Source: Flavobacterium xinjiangense (GTDB taxonomy: Bacteria > Bacteroidota > Bacteroidia > Flavobacteriales > Flavobacteriaceae). Taken from it: a stretch of 64,000 bases of DNA. The translations under genes were made by a program, and so were the position numbers. Below the pieces are notes generated by a model. It made no database searches and had not been told where the DNA came from. It worked only from the letters and a program-made list of their open reading frames with translations. The number at the start of each line of letters is the position of its first letter. Positions within the stretch are counted from its first letter, which is position 1. Shown in pieces: positions 32,755 through 41,690 of the stretch. The DNA lies in contig NZ_FRCL01000009.1 of assembly GCF_900142885.1 (NCBI RefSeq), positions 56,409-120,408 of the forward strand. The letters are read 5' to 3'.

Positions 32755-33471
32755 ATGTTATTAAGTAAAATAAAACGTAAATTCATTGCGAAATTTTTTA
32801 GTTCTAAAGATGGCAATAACAAGAAAATCTCATATTCACAAAGTGGAGAAGATTTAATTGTCAAATTTATTTTTGATAATTTGGGTATTCAGAAACCAAC
32901 TTACATTGACATTGGTGCTCATCATCCTTATTTTATTAGCAATACAGCTTTATTTTATATGAATGGTTGCAGAGGAATTAATATAGAACCAGATCCAACT
33001 CTATTTAAGGAATTTTTAAAACATAGAAAAGAAGATATAAATCTGAACATTGGTATTAGTGATTGTAATTGTGAATTAGATTTTTATATTATCTCTTCAC
33101 CTACTTTGAATACATTTTCAAAAGAAGAAGCAGATAAGTATTCCTTACAAGGTAATTATGTAATAAAAAGTATTGAAAAAATTAAAGTTGAGACATTAGC
33201 GGATGTTTTAAAAAATTTTTCAAATGGTATTTTTCCGCAATTTTTAAGTTTAGATGCTGAAGGTGTTGATGAGATTATTATTAGAGAATTAGACTTTGAA
33301 AATAATTATCCTATTGTTATTTGTATTGAAACAATTTCTTTTTCTACCAGTGGAAATGGAATAAAAAATTTAAAACTAATAGACTATATCGTTAATAAAG
33401 GTTATATGTTATATGCGGATACTCATATTAATACAATATTTGTAAGAAAGGAAAATTGGCAGAAAAACTAA
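32755..33471 (+). CDS. FkbM family methyltransferase (2)
   Basis: This 238-aa protein reads YSQSGEDLIVKFIF, then YIDIGAHHPYFISNTALFY, GINIEPDPTLF and a C-terminal FLSLDAEGVDEIIIRELDF. The SQ.GED...F and IDIGAH.P signatures belong to a FkbM subgroup common in surface-polysaccharide loci. It has a different N-terminus from the preceding FkbM protein, so the two are not a recent duplication. The role is inferred as methylation of a sugar residue. The spacing of 52 bases from the previous gene fits an operon. Confidence 0.8.
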   Translation: MLLSKIKRKFIAKFFSSKDGNNKKISYSQSGEDLIVKFIFDNLGIQKPTYIDIGAHHPYFISNTALFYMNGCRGINIEPDPTLFKEFLKHRKEDINLNIGISDCNCELDFYIISSPTLNTFSKEEADKYSLQGNYVIKSIEKIKVETLADVLKNFSNGIFPQFLSLDAEGVDEIIIRELDFENNYPIVICIETISFSTSGNGIKNLKLIDYIVNKGYMLYADTHINTIFVRKENWQKN

Positions 33472-33627
33472 CATCCAAACTGTGTTATGCTGTTCGACAG
33501 GTAGTTGTGAAAAGCTTATTATATAGACCAATAGTTTGAAATGATAAATTTAATTGTTAATAGAATAAATATAAAATAAGGAATAAGGTGATATGTTTTC
33601 ATTATTTTAACTCTAAAAATTTTTCAA

Positions 33628-34377
33628 ATGAATTTAAAACAGACCATAAAAAAATATATTTTCAAAAAAAATAGTCAACCTATAATCGTTGGGACTTTAA
33701 ATGAGAGTACAAGGATTAACTGGCTTGAGGAAGCTTTAAAAAAAATTCCTGCAGGTTTTAAAATATTAGATGCGGGTGCAGGGGAACAACAATTTAAGGA
33801 ATTTTGTAAACATCTTCAATATGTTTCACAAGACTTTGCACAATATAAGCCAGAAAATTTAAATTCAGGATTGCAAATGGTAAAGTGGGATTATGGTCAC
33901 CTTGATATTATTTCTGATATTGCCTCTATTCCAAGAGAGGATGAGTCTTTTGATGCCGTAATGTGTACTGAGGTTTTTGAGCATATTGTTAATCCACGAG
34001 AGGCAATAAAAGAATTTTCACGACTTCTGAAAAGTGATGGTTATCTAATTATAACAGCGCCATTTTGTAGTTTAACTCATTTTGCACCATATCATTTTTA
34101 TTCTGGATTTAATAGATTTTTTTATGAAGAAGAGTTAGAAAAAAATGGTTTTAAGACTATTGAAATAATTCCTAACGGAAATTATTTTGAGTATTTAGCT
34201 CAAGAGGTAAATAGATTACCGCATATGGCTAAAAAGTATAGTAATAAAAAGTTTAATAAAACCCAAACTAATGGAATTATTAAGTTAAAGGCATTACTTC
34301 AGAATTTATCGGATACTGATTCTAATTCATCAGAGCTGTTATGTTTTGGGTATCATGTTATAGCAAGAAAAAAATGA
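33628..34377 (+). CDS. Class I SAM-dependent methyltransferase
   Basis: This 249-aa protein has motif I ILDAGAGEQQF (about 45-55), a post-motif acidic loop and FDAVMCTEVFEHIVNP (about 110-125), characteristic of Methyltransf_11/25-type enzymes. No substrate can be read from the sequence. Its TGA overlaps the ATG of the fucosyltransferase (ATGA), a sign of coupled translation. The N-terminal 25 residues are basic (KQTIKKYIFKKN). It is the third methyltransferase in a row. Confidence 0.8.
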   Translation: MNLKQTIKKYIFKKNSQPIIVGTLNESTRINWLEEALKKIPAGFKILDAGAGEQQFKEFCKHLQYVSQDFAQYKPENLNSGLQMVKWDYGHLDIISDIASIPREDESFDAVMCTEVFEHIVNPREAIKEFSRLLKSDGYLIITAPFCSLTHFAPYHFYSGFNRFFYEEELEKNGFKTIEIIPNGNYFEYLAQEVNRLPHMAKKYSNKKFNKTQTNGIIKLKALLQNLSDTDSNSSELLCFGYHVIARKK

Positions 34378-35255
34378 TTATCATTCAACTTCAAGGAGGT
34401 CTTGGAAACCAAATGTTTCAATTTGCATTTGCAAGTGTTCTTGCAAAAAATAATAAAGCATTAGTTTTAATAGATAAGAAGCTCTTTAAATTAAATGGAA
34501 CAAGAGATGTTTGCACTCCTAGAAATTTTGAGCTAGCTATTTTTAATAACGCATATAATGAGGCTTCTAGCCCGAATATAATTTCATTTCATCATTTGAC
34601 GAATCTAAATAAGCTAAAAAGAAAATGTAGTCTAAATTATCCTAAAATATATATCGAACCTTATTTTGGATTTTATAAAAAAGCTTTAGATTTAAGATCT
34701 CCAGTCTATATAAATGGTTACTTTCAGAGTTATAAATATTTTATTGGAAATGAAAAATTTATAAAAAAGATATTTTCATTTCCCATAGAAGAATTAGACT
34801 TGCAAAATAAAAATATATTATCCATTATTGAAAAATCTAATACAATTTCGGTACATATTAGGAGAGGAGATTATGTGAATGATAAAATCACGCAACAATT
34901 TCATGGTAATTGTGCTTTAGGTTATTATTTGGATGCGATTTCATTATTAGCTTCTCAATACAAAACATTTACATTACTATTCTTTTCGGATGATAGTGAT
35001 TGGGTAAAGGAACAATTTGAGTATTTACCTTATCCGAAATTATTTATAGATCATAATAAAAATGAAAATAGTTGGAAGGATATGTGTTTAATGAGTTTTT
35101 GTAGTCATAATATTATAGCTAACAGTACTTTTAGTTGGTGGGCTGCTTGGTTGAATGATAACCCCACCAAAGTAGTAATTGCACCAAAGCTTTGGTTTGC
35201 AAATGTCGAAAAAAAGGCTAATGATTTAATACCTCCCGAATGGATTCTTATTTAA
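34374..35255 (+). CDS. Alpha-1,2-fucosyltransferase-like (GT11)
   Basis: This 293-aa protein has GGLGNQMFQ (residues 8-16), the diagnostic HIRRGDY motif (161-167) and NSTFSWWAAW (about 250-259), all as in GT11 fucosyltransferases that transfer fucose from GDP-fucose. The start ATG 34374 overlaps the previous stop codon; an upstream in-frame ATG exists but lies inside the previous gene. GDP-fucose synthesis genes are not in the window and must lie elsewhere. The product would put fucose on the surface glycan. Confidence 0.85.
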   Translation: MIIIQLQGGLGNQMFQFAFASVLAKNNKALVLIDKKLFKLNGTRDVCTPRNFELAIFNNAYNEASSPNIISFHHLTNLNKLKRKCSLNYPKIYIEPYFGFYKKALDLRSPVYINGYFQSYKYFIGNEKFIKKIFSFPIEELDLQNKNILSIIEKSNTISVHIRRGDYVNDKITQQFHGNCALGYYLDAISLLASQYKTFTLLFFSDDSDWVKEQFEYLPYPKLFIDHNKNENSWKDMCLMSFCSHNIIANSTFSWWAAWLNDNPTKVVIAPKLWFANVEKKANDLIPPEWILI

Positions 35256-36274
35256 ATTCTCCGCCCAAAATAACTGTATTGATGCCAGTTTACAACTGTC
35301 AATTGTATATAAATGAAGCTATTAATAGTATTTTAAATCAAACTGAAAAGGATTTTGAGTTTATAATAATAGATGATGCATCAACAGACAAAACCGTTTC
35401 TATTATAAAAAAATTTAATGATTCTCGTATTCAGTTAATTCAAAAACCGATAAATACGGGGCTTTCGAATAGTTTAAATTTGGGGTTACAATTAGCTAAA
35501 GGTAAATATATAGCTAGAATGGATGGAGACGATATTAGCCTTTCGCTACGTTTTGCAAAGCAAGTTGCTTTTTTAGAAGCGAATCAGAATGTCATAGTAT
35601 GTGGGACATGGTTTAGTATCATTGGGTCGAATAGAATTATAAAACTACCAGAGGATCATGACGCTATTAAATTAGCATTTTTAAAAGGAAATTGTATGGC
35701 ACACCCTTCTGTAATGATGAGAAGGCGATCATTAGATGAGTTGCATATTGTTTATGATGTTTTAAAAGAACCTGCAGAAGATTATGATTTATGGGTTAGG
35801 TTGATATCGAAAGGAATTTTCCGTAATTTACAGGAAGTTTTACTGCATTATCGCATCCACAATAGTCAGGTTTCTAAAAAAAATGGTGCTAAACAAAAAC
35901 AAAGTGTGTTTGAAACAAAACGCAACCTATTTAATTTATTAGAACTGGAATTATTGTCGGATGAGCGTATTGTTTTAAATAAGGTTTTAAATAACGGGCT
36001 GGATATTAATTATAATGATATTAATGTTTTTAAAAAGGTACAAATAAAATTATTAAAATCAAATACTAAAGCTTTATATGAACCAATAGGTTTTAAAAAA
36101 GAGATGTTAAATTTGGAAAAAATAGTAATTAATAGTTATTTCTTAAAAAGAAATAATTTTGTACCTAAAACATATTTTGAATATCTTAAAATTAAATATT
36201 CACTTCATTTTAAATTAGACATCAAAAGTGAAATTAAATTAGCTCTAAAATCACTAATTTTTTATAAATCATAA
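35240..36274 (+). CDS. GT2 family glycosyltransferase
   Basis: This 344-aa protein begins PPKITVLMPVYNCQLYINEAINSIL (residues 8-32, shortened), with IIIDDASTD and a YIARMDGDD motif (about 90-98), the metal-binding DxD of GT-A enzymes, and a C-terminal AEDYDLWVRL catalytic-base segment. It overlaps the fucosyltransferase by 16 bases. It belongs to the large inverting GT2 group; the sugar transferred is unknown. The last 100 residues are lysine-rich. Confidence 0.85.
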   Translation: MDSYLNSPPKITVLMPVYNCQLYINEAINSILNQTEKDFEFIIIDDASTDKTVSIIKKFNDSRIQLIQKPINTGLSNSLNLGLQLAKGKYIARMDGDDISLSLRFAKQVAFLEANQNVIVCGTWFSIIGSNRIIKLPEDHDAIKLAFLKGNCMAHPSVMMRRRSLDELHIVYDVLKEPAEDYDLWVRLISKGIFRNLQEVLLHYRIHNSQVSKKNGAKQKQSVFETKRNLFNLLELELLSDERIVLNKVLNNGLDINYNDINVFKKVQIKLLKSNTKALYEPIGFKKEMLNLEKIVINSYFLKRNNFVPKTYFEYLKIKYSLHFKLDIKSEIKLALKSLIFYKS

Positions 36275-36373
36275 GATTTTTTAAAAATATGTTCGTTTAT
36301 ACAAAGATCTAAAAAAGGATCAAAAGAGAAAGAGCTGTTGAACTACAGATTTTTTTAAGTACGTACAATAATT

Positions 36374-37651
36374 ATGAGTAAAGACATTATATTAAAAGCC
36401 GAAAATATATCCAAACAGTACCGCTTGGGGCAGGTAGGCACTGGTACATTGAGTCATGATTTGAACCGGTGGTGGCATCAGATACGTGGTAAAGAAAACC
36501 CATACTTAAAAATAGGAGATAGCAATAACCGAAGTACTAAAGGTACGAGTGATTATGTATGGGCTTTACAAGATATTAATTTTGATCTAATGCATGGGGA
36601 GGTTTTGGGGATTATTGGGAAAAATGGTGCAGGAAAATCTACTTTGTTAAAAATATTGTCTAAAGTCACTGCTCCCACAACCGGAAGCATCAAGTCCAGA
36701 GGACGAATTGCCTCTTTACTTGAAGTAGGAACAGGATTTAATCCAGAACTGACAGGTAGAGAAAATGTTTATCTTAATGGCGCTATCCTAGGCATGACCA
36801 AAAAAGAAGTTACTTCAAAACTGGACGAAATTATTGATTTTTCAGGATGCGAACGTTATATTGACACCCCTGTAAAGCGTTATAGTAGCGGAATGACAGT
36901 GCGATTGGCATTTGCAGTTGCCGCTTTTCTTGAGCCAGAAATATTGGTAATAGATGAGGTTTTAGCAGTAGGGGATGATGAATTCCAGAAAAAAGCCATC
37001 GGAAAGATGCAAGATATATCCCGAACGAATGGCAGAACAGTAATATTCGTAAGCCACAATATGGCAGCAGTAAGAAAATTATGCTCTAGATGTATAGTTT
37101 TAAATAATGGATGTTCCGTATTCAGTGGTAGCACAAATGCCGCAATTGATTTTTATATTAATCAGCAAAATAAATTAACTTATTTGAATCCGGTCATTAA
37201 CAAAATTAAAGAATATAGTAAAGGACCAAAAATTTTGCAATGTGAATTGACAAATATAAAAGGCATACATAAAAGTTTTTTCTCTGCTGGCGAAATTATT
37301 AGCTTGGATTTAATTATACAACCGGATCTAGAAGAAACTCGTCAATATGCCGCAGTTTGGTTTATTTATAACAGTTTTGATGAACAATTTGCTATTTGTT
37401 CAAGCGGTAAGATGAATAATATATATTATCCAAAACAAACGACTTTAATAAATTGTAAAATAGACTCGGCCGGTTTGTTACCCGGGGATTATTCAATACG
37501 TTTTGTATTACATGTTCCAGGCGATGATAATTTTGAAGATTGGCAAAGTGCTATTAATTTTAATATTCTTAGTCATGATGTAAATAATACAGGTTTTGAA
37601 TATACATCAATTTGGTCACCAAAAACATTTTTAAAATCAGAATGGAGTTAA
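36374..37651 (+). CDS. wzt: O-polysaccharide ABC exporter, ATPase with Wzt C-terminal domain
   Basis: This 425-aa protein has Walker A GKNGAGKST (82-90), the ABC signature YSSGM (170-174) and Walker B LVIDE (191-195). Residues about 275-425 form the Wzt C-terminal beta-sandwich, which in other bacteria recognises a cap (such as methyl) on the end of the O-chain. With several methyltransferases nearby, a capped chain is plausible. It pairs with the permease at 31027. The stop overlaps the start of the next gene. Confidence 0.9.
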   Translation: MSKDIILKAENISKQYRLGQVGTGTLSHDLNRWWHQIRGKENPYLKIGDSNNRSTKGTSDYVWALQDINFDLMHGEVLGIIGKNGAGKSTLLKILSKVTAPTTGSIKSRGRIASLLEVGTGFNPELTGRENVYLNGAILGMTKKEVTSKLDEIIDFSGCERYIDTPVKRYSSGMTVRLAFAVAAFLEPEILVIDEVLAVGDDEFQKKAIGKMQDISRTNGRTVIFVSHNMAAVRKLCSRCIVLNNGCSVFSGSTNAAIDFYINQQNKLTYLNPVINKIKEYSKGPKILQCELTNIKGIHKSFFSAGEIISLDLIIQPDLEETRQYAAVWFIYNSFDEQFAICSSGKMNNIYYPKQTTLINCKIDSAGLLPGDYSIRFVLHVPGDDNFEDWQSAINFNILSHDVNNTGFEYTSIWSPKTFLKSEWS

Positions 37652-38517
37652 TCAAAAATAAAATTAAAGCAATATTGAATTTTTACGGAATATATAAAAC
37701 TAAAGAAATTTGGCCAAAAATTTCAGAGAAAGAAAAACTGTTCCTTACTCAAAATATAAAGATAAGATCGTCAATAGAAACCTTAATAGATATTCAAAAC
37801 AGTATTTCCAACAAAAAAATTGGAGCTTATATGCGATTTGGTGATGGAGATATATTTTTAATGCTTGGAAAAGATGATATATTGCACCAGTCGCATAAAA
37901 AAATGGCTAAAGAAATGAGACAAGCTATAAAGTATAAAAGTTATAATATTCATAAAGCTTTTCCATTAAACTCTGAATTGTTTGGTTATGAAGAAGGTAT
38001 GACTTCCAATATGCATTTGGTTTCTGATGTAGACGCACTCAAATATTTAGCAGTAACAGAGTCTTTTATTGATTTTAAAAATATATATACGCCTGTTGCG
38101 TTGCATTATCTAGCTACATTCAATCAAGAAGCCTGTATTGAATTTTTGCGTTTTTTGAAAAATACTAACCCTATTTTTGTGGGTAATAAGAGTCTCAAGC
38201 CGGAGGTGTTAAGGAAATTATTTTCAGAAAAGCACATTAAGACACCGGAGGCTAATTCCTATAATGAAATTGACAGAATAGAGAAGGAATTGGTAGCGGA
38301 GTTAGATAAAAACAAGAACGTATTTCAAGTAGTAGTAGTAGCGATGGGTTGCCCAGGCCGGATCCTGCAAAAAAGAATTTTAAAGAAAGGGTTCAATGTA
38401 TATTTGTTTGATTTTGGAAGTTTATTAGATGCATTCAATGATGATAATACCCGCCTGTGGATTGATTTAGCGGGAGGAGCAGTTAAATTAAAAAGCATAC
38501 TAAACAAGTTGGATTAA
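37642..38517 (+). CDS. GT-D fold (DUF1792-type) glycosyltransferase
   Basis: This 291-aa protein has RFGDGD near residue 65, followed by a Q-containing segment, and a C-terminal FDFGSLLDAF motif; this is the pattern of the GT-D (DUF1792) fold first described in streptococcal adhesin glycosylation, with the acidic DGD/DxE as metal site. ATG 37642 overlaps the Wzt stop. The donor sugar is unknown. The match is by motif order and length, so the assignment is moderate. Confidence 0.65.
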   Translation: MELIKNKIKAILNFYGIYKTKEIWPKISEKEKLFLTQNIKIRSSIETLIDIQNSISNKKIGAYMRFGDGDIFLMLGKDDILHQSHKKMAKEMRQAIKYKSYNIHKAFPLNSELFGYEEGMTSNMHLVSDVDALKYLAVTESFIDFKNIYTPVALHYLATFNQEACIEFLRFLKNTNPIFVGNKSLKPEVLRKLFSEKHIKTPEANSYNEIDRIEKELVAELDKNKNVFQVVVVAMGCPGRILQKRILKKGFNVYLFDFGSLLDAFNDDNTRLWIDLAGGAVKLKSILNKLD

Positions 38518-38522
38518 AACGT

Positions 38523-39440
38523 ATGAAAGTATTAACAATTATAGTGACTTATAATGGAATGGATTGGATCGATAAATGCTTAAAAAGTATTGTCGGCCAA
38601 AGTGAGGTAGTAGTTGTAGATAACAATTCTTCTGATGATACTGTTACTTATATTGAAACAAATTTTCCTTCAGTAAAGTTGTTATCACAAACAACCAATT
38701 ACGGTTTTGGTATAGCTAATAATATAGGAATAAATTATGCTTTACAAAATGAAGCTGATGCTGTATTTTTATTGAATCAAGATGCTTTTGCACAAACAGA
38801 TTGTATAAAAAAATTAATTACTGCCTATCAACAAAATTCATATTATGGAATTATATCGCCAATTCATTTAAATGGAAATGGAAGTGCTGTTGATTATAGT
38901 TTCCTAAAAATTGTTAGTCCTTTTAATGCGTCGAGTTTAGTTTCAGATCTTATTGTAGGTTGTTACTCAAAGGATATTTATGAAATATACTTTATTAATG
39001 CTGCAGCTTGGTTTATTCCGAAAGATGTTTTTTATAAAGTTGGAGGATTTGATCCTTTGTTTTTTTTATATGGGGAGGACGATAATTATTGTCAAAGAGT
39101 ATTGTTCCATGGTTTTAAAATTGGTATAATACCTAATGCAATTATTTATCATGATAGTAACAATAGTAATTATCAGATAGGAGAAGCAGGTAGTGAAAAA
39201 TACTTTAGGCAATTTCTGAATAGTGTGTATGTAAAGTATGCAAACATAAATACCGATAATCACAAGCAACTATTTAATTTTAAGGTATATATGTTGAAAA
39301 AAGTAATTTTTAAAGTAATTGCTTTTGAAATAGAAAAAGCAAAATCTTTATTTGAAAAATATAGGAAAGTAGATGTTTCTGCGATAAAAAAGAGTGTTAT
39401 GAGAAATAAAATAAAAGGTTCTAATTACTTAGAAATCTAA
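38523..39440 (+). CDS. GT2 family glycosyltransferase (rhamnosyltransferase-like)
   Basis: This 305-aa protein begins MKVLTIIVTYNGMDWIDKCL, has VVVDNNSSDDT and LLNQDAFAQ (the DxD-equivalent, about residue 83), and EDDNYCQRV near 185. The arrangement with VTYNG and NQDA is shared with rhamnosyl- and related deoxysugar transferases. It starts 6 bases after the previous gene. Donor and acceptor are unknown. Confidence 0.8.
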   Translation: MKVLTIIVTYNGMDWIDKCLKSIVGQSEVVVVDNNSSDDTVTYIETNFPSVKLLSQTTNYGFGIANNIGINYALQNEADAVFLLNQDAFAQTDCIKKLITAYQQNSYYGIISPIHLNGNGSAVDYSFLKIVSPFNASSLVSDLIVGCYSKDIYEIYFINAAAWFIPKDVFYKVGGFDPLFFLYGEDDNYCQRVLFHGFKIGIIPNAIIYHDSNNSNYQIGEAGSEKYFRQFLNSVYVKYANINTDNHKQLFNFKVYMLKKVIFKVIAFEIEKAKSLFEKYRKVDVSAIKKSVMRNKIKGSNYLEI

Positions 39441-39445
39441 ATTTT

Positions 39446-40681
39446 ATGAATAAAATTATTTTTAAAATAGAGCAATTTCCTCATTTGTCTGAAACGTTTA
39501 TTTTGGCACAAATTATTACCGCCATAAAATGCGGCTATGATGTACGATTGTTAATTGGAGAATTATTGGACTTTGAAACTAGTAAACAACTGGATTTAAT
39601 AAAGAAATATGAAATTGAAGAAAAGATTATAATAGAAGACTATAGGATCCCAAAAAATAAGGGTATAAGATTGCTAAAATGGTTCTTTATTTTAGTTTCA
39701 AATTTTAAAAATATTAAACCAATTATTAATTTTCATAAAGAAAACACGAAATTCAGTTTAACTTGGTTATTTCAATGGTTTTATTATAATCAATTTAATG
39801 AAGTTGCTATTTTTCATGTTCAATACGGAACCAATTCAAAACCTTTAGATATTCTAAAAAAAACTGGTTTTAAACCTGCATTAGTAGTAACTTTTCATGG
39901 ACATGATGCTTTTTTCCCTATTAATGGCTTTATTCCTAATAATGGCTATTATAATAATCTATTTGTTAACGGAAATTTAATAACGGCTAATACTCCCTAT
40001 TTGGCGGATAAAATCATTGAATTAGGATGCCCAAAAGAATTACTTTCAATCATTCCTGTCGGTGTTGATACGGGCTTTTTTTATCCAAATAAAGAGATAA
40101 AAATGCATAAAACATTGAAATTGATTACTGTTGGCCGTTTGGACAAAGTAAAAGGACATCATTTTTGTATTGAGGCAGTAGCTCAACTTATTAATAAAGG
40201 AATGGATGTTAGTTTGACCATTATTGGGGAAGGGTCGGAGAGGGGAAATCTAGAAAATTTGATCAAACAATATAAATTGCAAGATAAGGTTTTTATGAAA
40301 GGAAGGAAGTCCCAAATGGAAGTGCGACAAGAATTATGGGATCATGGTCTGTACTTGTTACCTGCGGTCGCATTGCCAGACGGAAGAAGAGAAACTCAAG
40401 GATTAGCAACATTAGAAGCGCAAGCTTGTGGATTACCAGTAATTGCGTTTGATTCTGGAGGTGTAAAGTATACTATTGAAGATGGAGTGTCTGGTTTTGT
40501 TTGTAATGAATATGATATTGATTGTATGTTTAATAAAGTTAAATTATTAATAGAAGATACAGAGATGTATGCAAAAATGAGCAATAAAGCAATTATTTTT
40601 GCGAATAAAAATTTTGCCCAAAAAATAATAGATCAAAAATGGGGGGGGGTATATAGTAATTTATGCAATGGAAAAAAATAA
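39446..40681 (+). CDS. GT4 family glycosyltransferase
   Basis: This 411-aa protein has the GT-B two-domain layout. The N-terminal domain includes FHGHDAF (about 151-157), and the C-terminal domain has TVGRLDKVKGH (about 229-239) and the nucleotide-sugar motif PDGRRETQGLATLEAQACGLPVI (about 310-333, shortened). A G9 tract at 40641-40649 lies 11 codons before the stop; slippage there would change the C-terminus. It overlaps the next gene by 14 bases. Confidence 0.85.
   Translation: MNKIIFKIEQFPHLSETFILAQIITAIKCGYDVRLLIGELLDFETSKQLDLIKKYEIEEKIIIEDYRIPKNKGIRLLKWFFILVSNFKNIKPIINFHKENTKFSLTWLFQWFYYNQFNEVAIFHVQYGTNSKPLDILKKTGFKPALVVTFHGHDAFFPINGFIPNNGYYNNLFVNGNLITANTPYLADKIIELGCPKELLSIIPVGVDTGFFYPNKEIKMHKTLKLITVGRLDKVKGHHFCIEAVAQLINKGMDVSLTIIGEGSERGNLENLIKQYKLQDKVFMKGRKSQMEVRQELWDHGLYLLPAVALPDGRRETQGLATLEAQACGLPVIAFDSGGVKYTIEDGVSGFVCNEYDIDCMFNKVKLLIEDTEMYAKMSNKAIIFANKNFAQKIIDQKWGGVYSNLCNGKK
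40641..40649 (+). repeat. Homopolymer G9 near the 3' end of the GT4 gene
   Basis: Nine consecutive G bases in AT-rich sequence encode part of KWGGVYSN. The stop codon and the next gene's start are within 32 bases. Such tracts often vary in length through slipped replication. Confidence 0.85.
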
Positions 40682-41690
40682 CTTGATATCGATCATTCTT
40701 CCAGTGCACAATGGAGAAAAATATTTGTCGCAATCTATAGAAAGTTGTTTGAATCAAACATACAAAAATATTGAGTTAATAATCGTTAATGATTGTTCGA
40801 CCGATAGTACTTTGGATATTGTCAATCAATATGCAGCGTTAGATGATAGAGTTAGAATCATAAATAATGAAGAAAACAAAAAGCTTCCTGCGAGCTTAAA
40901 TATAGGTCATAATCAAGCAAGGGGGGGGCTTATTTCTTGGACTAGCGATGATAATATTTATGAATTAGATGCTTTTGAAGAGCTTAATAAATCTCTTTTT
41001 GAAAACAATGTTGATATTGTTTATAGCGATATTGCTTTGATAAATAAGGACGGTGAAAAGATAATAGATTTTCATTTTGTAGGTTTTGAAAATATTATTT
41101 TTGGAAATTTTATAGGCTCATGCTTCCTTTATAAAAAAGAAGTTTTTGATAGAAATCAAGGATATGATGAAAATTTATTTCTAATAGAAGATTATGATTT
41201 TTGGTTGCGTGCAATTATTCATAGTAGCTATTTTCAAGTTAAGAAAATATTATATAATTATAGAAAACACGAAGATAGTTTAACAAGCAAAATAAATAAT
41301 GATATTGAAGCTGGTGAACTTTTTAGGAATAATATAAAAAAAACCTATAATAATTTTTGTAAAAAAATTTTAGAAAAAGATTATGAAGTAGTTGCAGATT
41401 TTTTAACAAATGTTCTGACTCGTCAGGTTGTAAGCTATGAGTGGTTAATAAAACATAATGTAAAAATTAAAAATTTTGAAGAACACTTATTAAAAAACAT
41501 CAACTTTTCTAACATTAAATTACTTAAAAGAGTATTTTTTAAAAAGAAATTAGAAATCTGGATATTAAACAAATCTCCTGAAAATATTTTTCTACAATCA
41601 TTATTTTTAATTAAAAATAACTTTTATATAATTGACAAGAATTCTTTTAAAATAATAATTAAATATTCATTTTTCAAATTAAGTAAATGA
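40668..41690 (+). CDS. GT2 family glycosyltransferase with internal G8 tract
   Basis: This 340-aa protein begins LISIILPVHNGEKYLSQSIES (residues 5-25, shortened), with IVNDCSTDSTL and SWTSDDNIYE as the DxD-equivalent (about 92). The segment ARGGLISW is encoded by a G8 run at 40921-40928; loss or gain of one G would shift the frame about one quarter into the protein. A second half rich in Lys/Asn follows. The gene overlaps its neighbour by 14 bases at the start and 4 at the end. Confidence 0.8.
   Translation: MEKNNLISIILPVHNGEKYLSQSIESCLNQTYKNIELIIVNDCSTDSTLDIVNQYAALDDRVRIINNEENKKLPASLNIGHNQARGGLISWTSDDNIYELDAFEELNKSLFENNVDIVYSDIALINKDGEKIIDFHFVGFENIIFGNFIGSCFLYKKEVFDRNQGYDENLFLIEDYDFWLRAIIHSSYFQVKKILYNYRKHEDSLTSKINNDIEAGELFRNNIKKTYNNFCKKILEKDYEVVADFLTNVLTRQVVSYEWLIKHNVKIKNFEEHLLKNINFSNIKLLKRVFFKKKLEIWILNKSPENIFLQSLFLIKNNFYIIDKNSFKIIIKYSFFKLSK
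40921..40928 (+). repeat. Homopolymer G8 inside the GT2 gene
   Basis: Eight consecutive G bases at codons about 85-87 of the GT2 gene. In the frame given the gene is intact. It is the second long G run within 300 bases. Confidence 0.85.

Noticed and set aside
34341..34373. Longer N-terminus of the fucosyltransferase
   Set aside because: The extra 11 residues would overlap the methyltransferase gene, and the GT11 pattern starts at ATG 34374.
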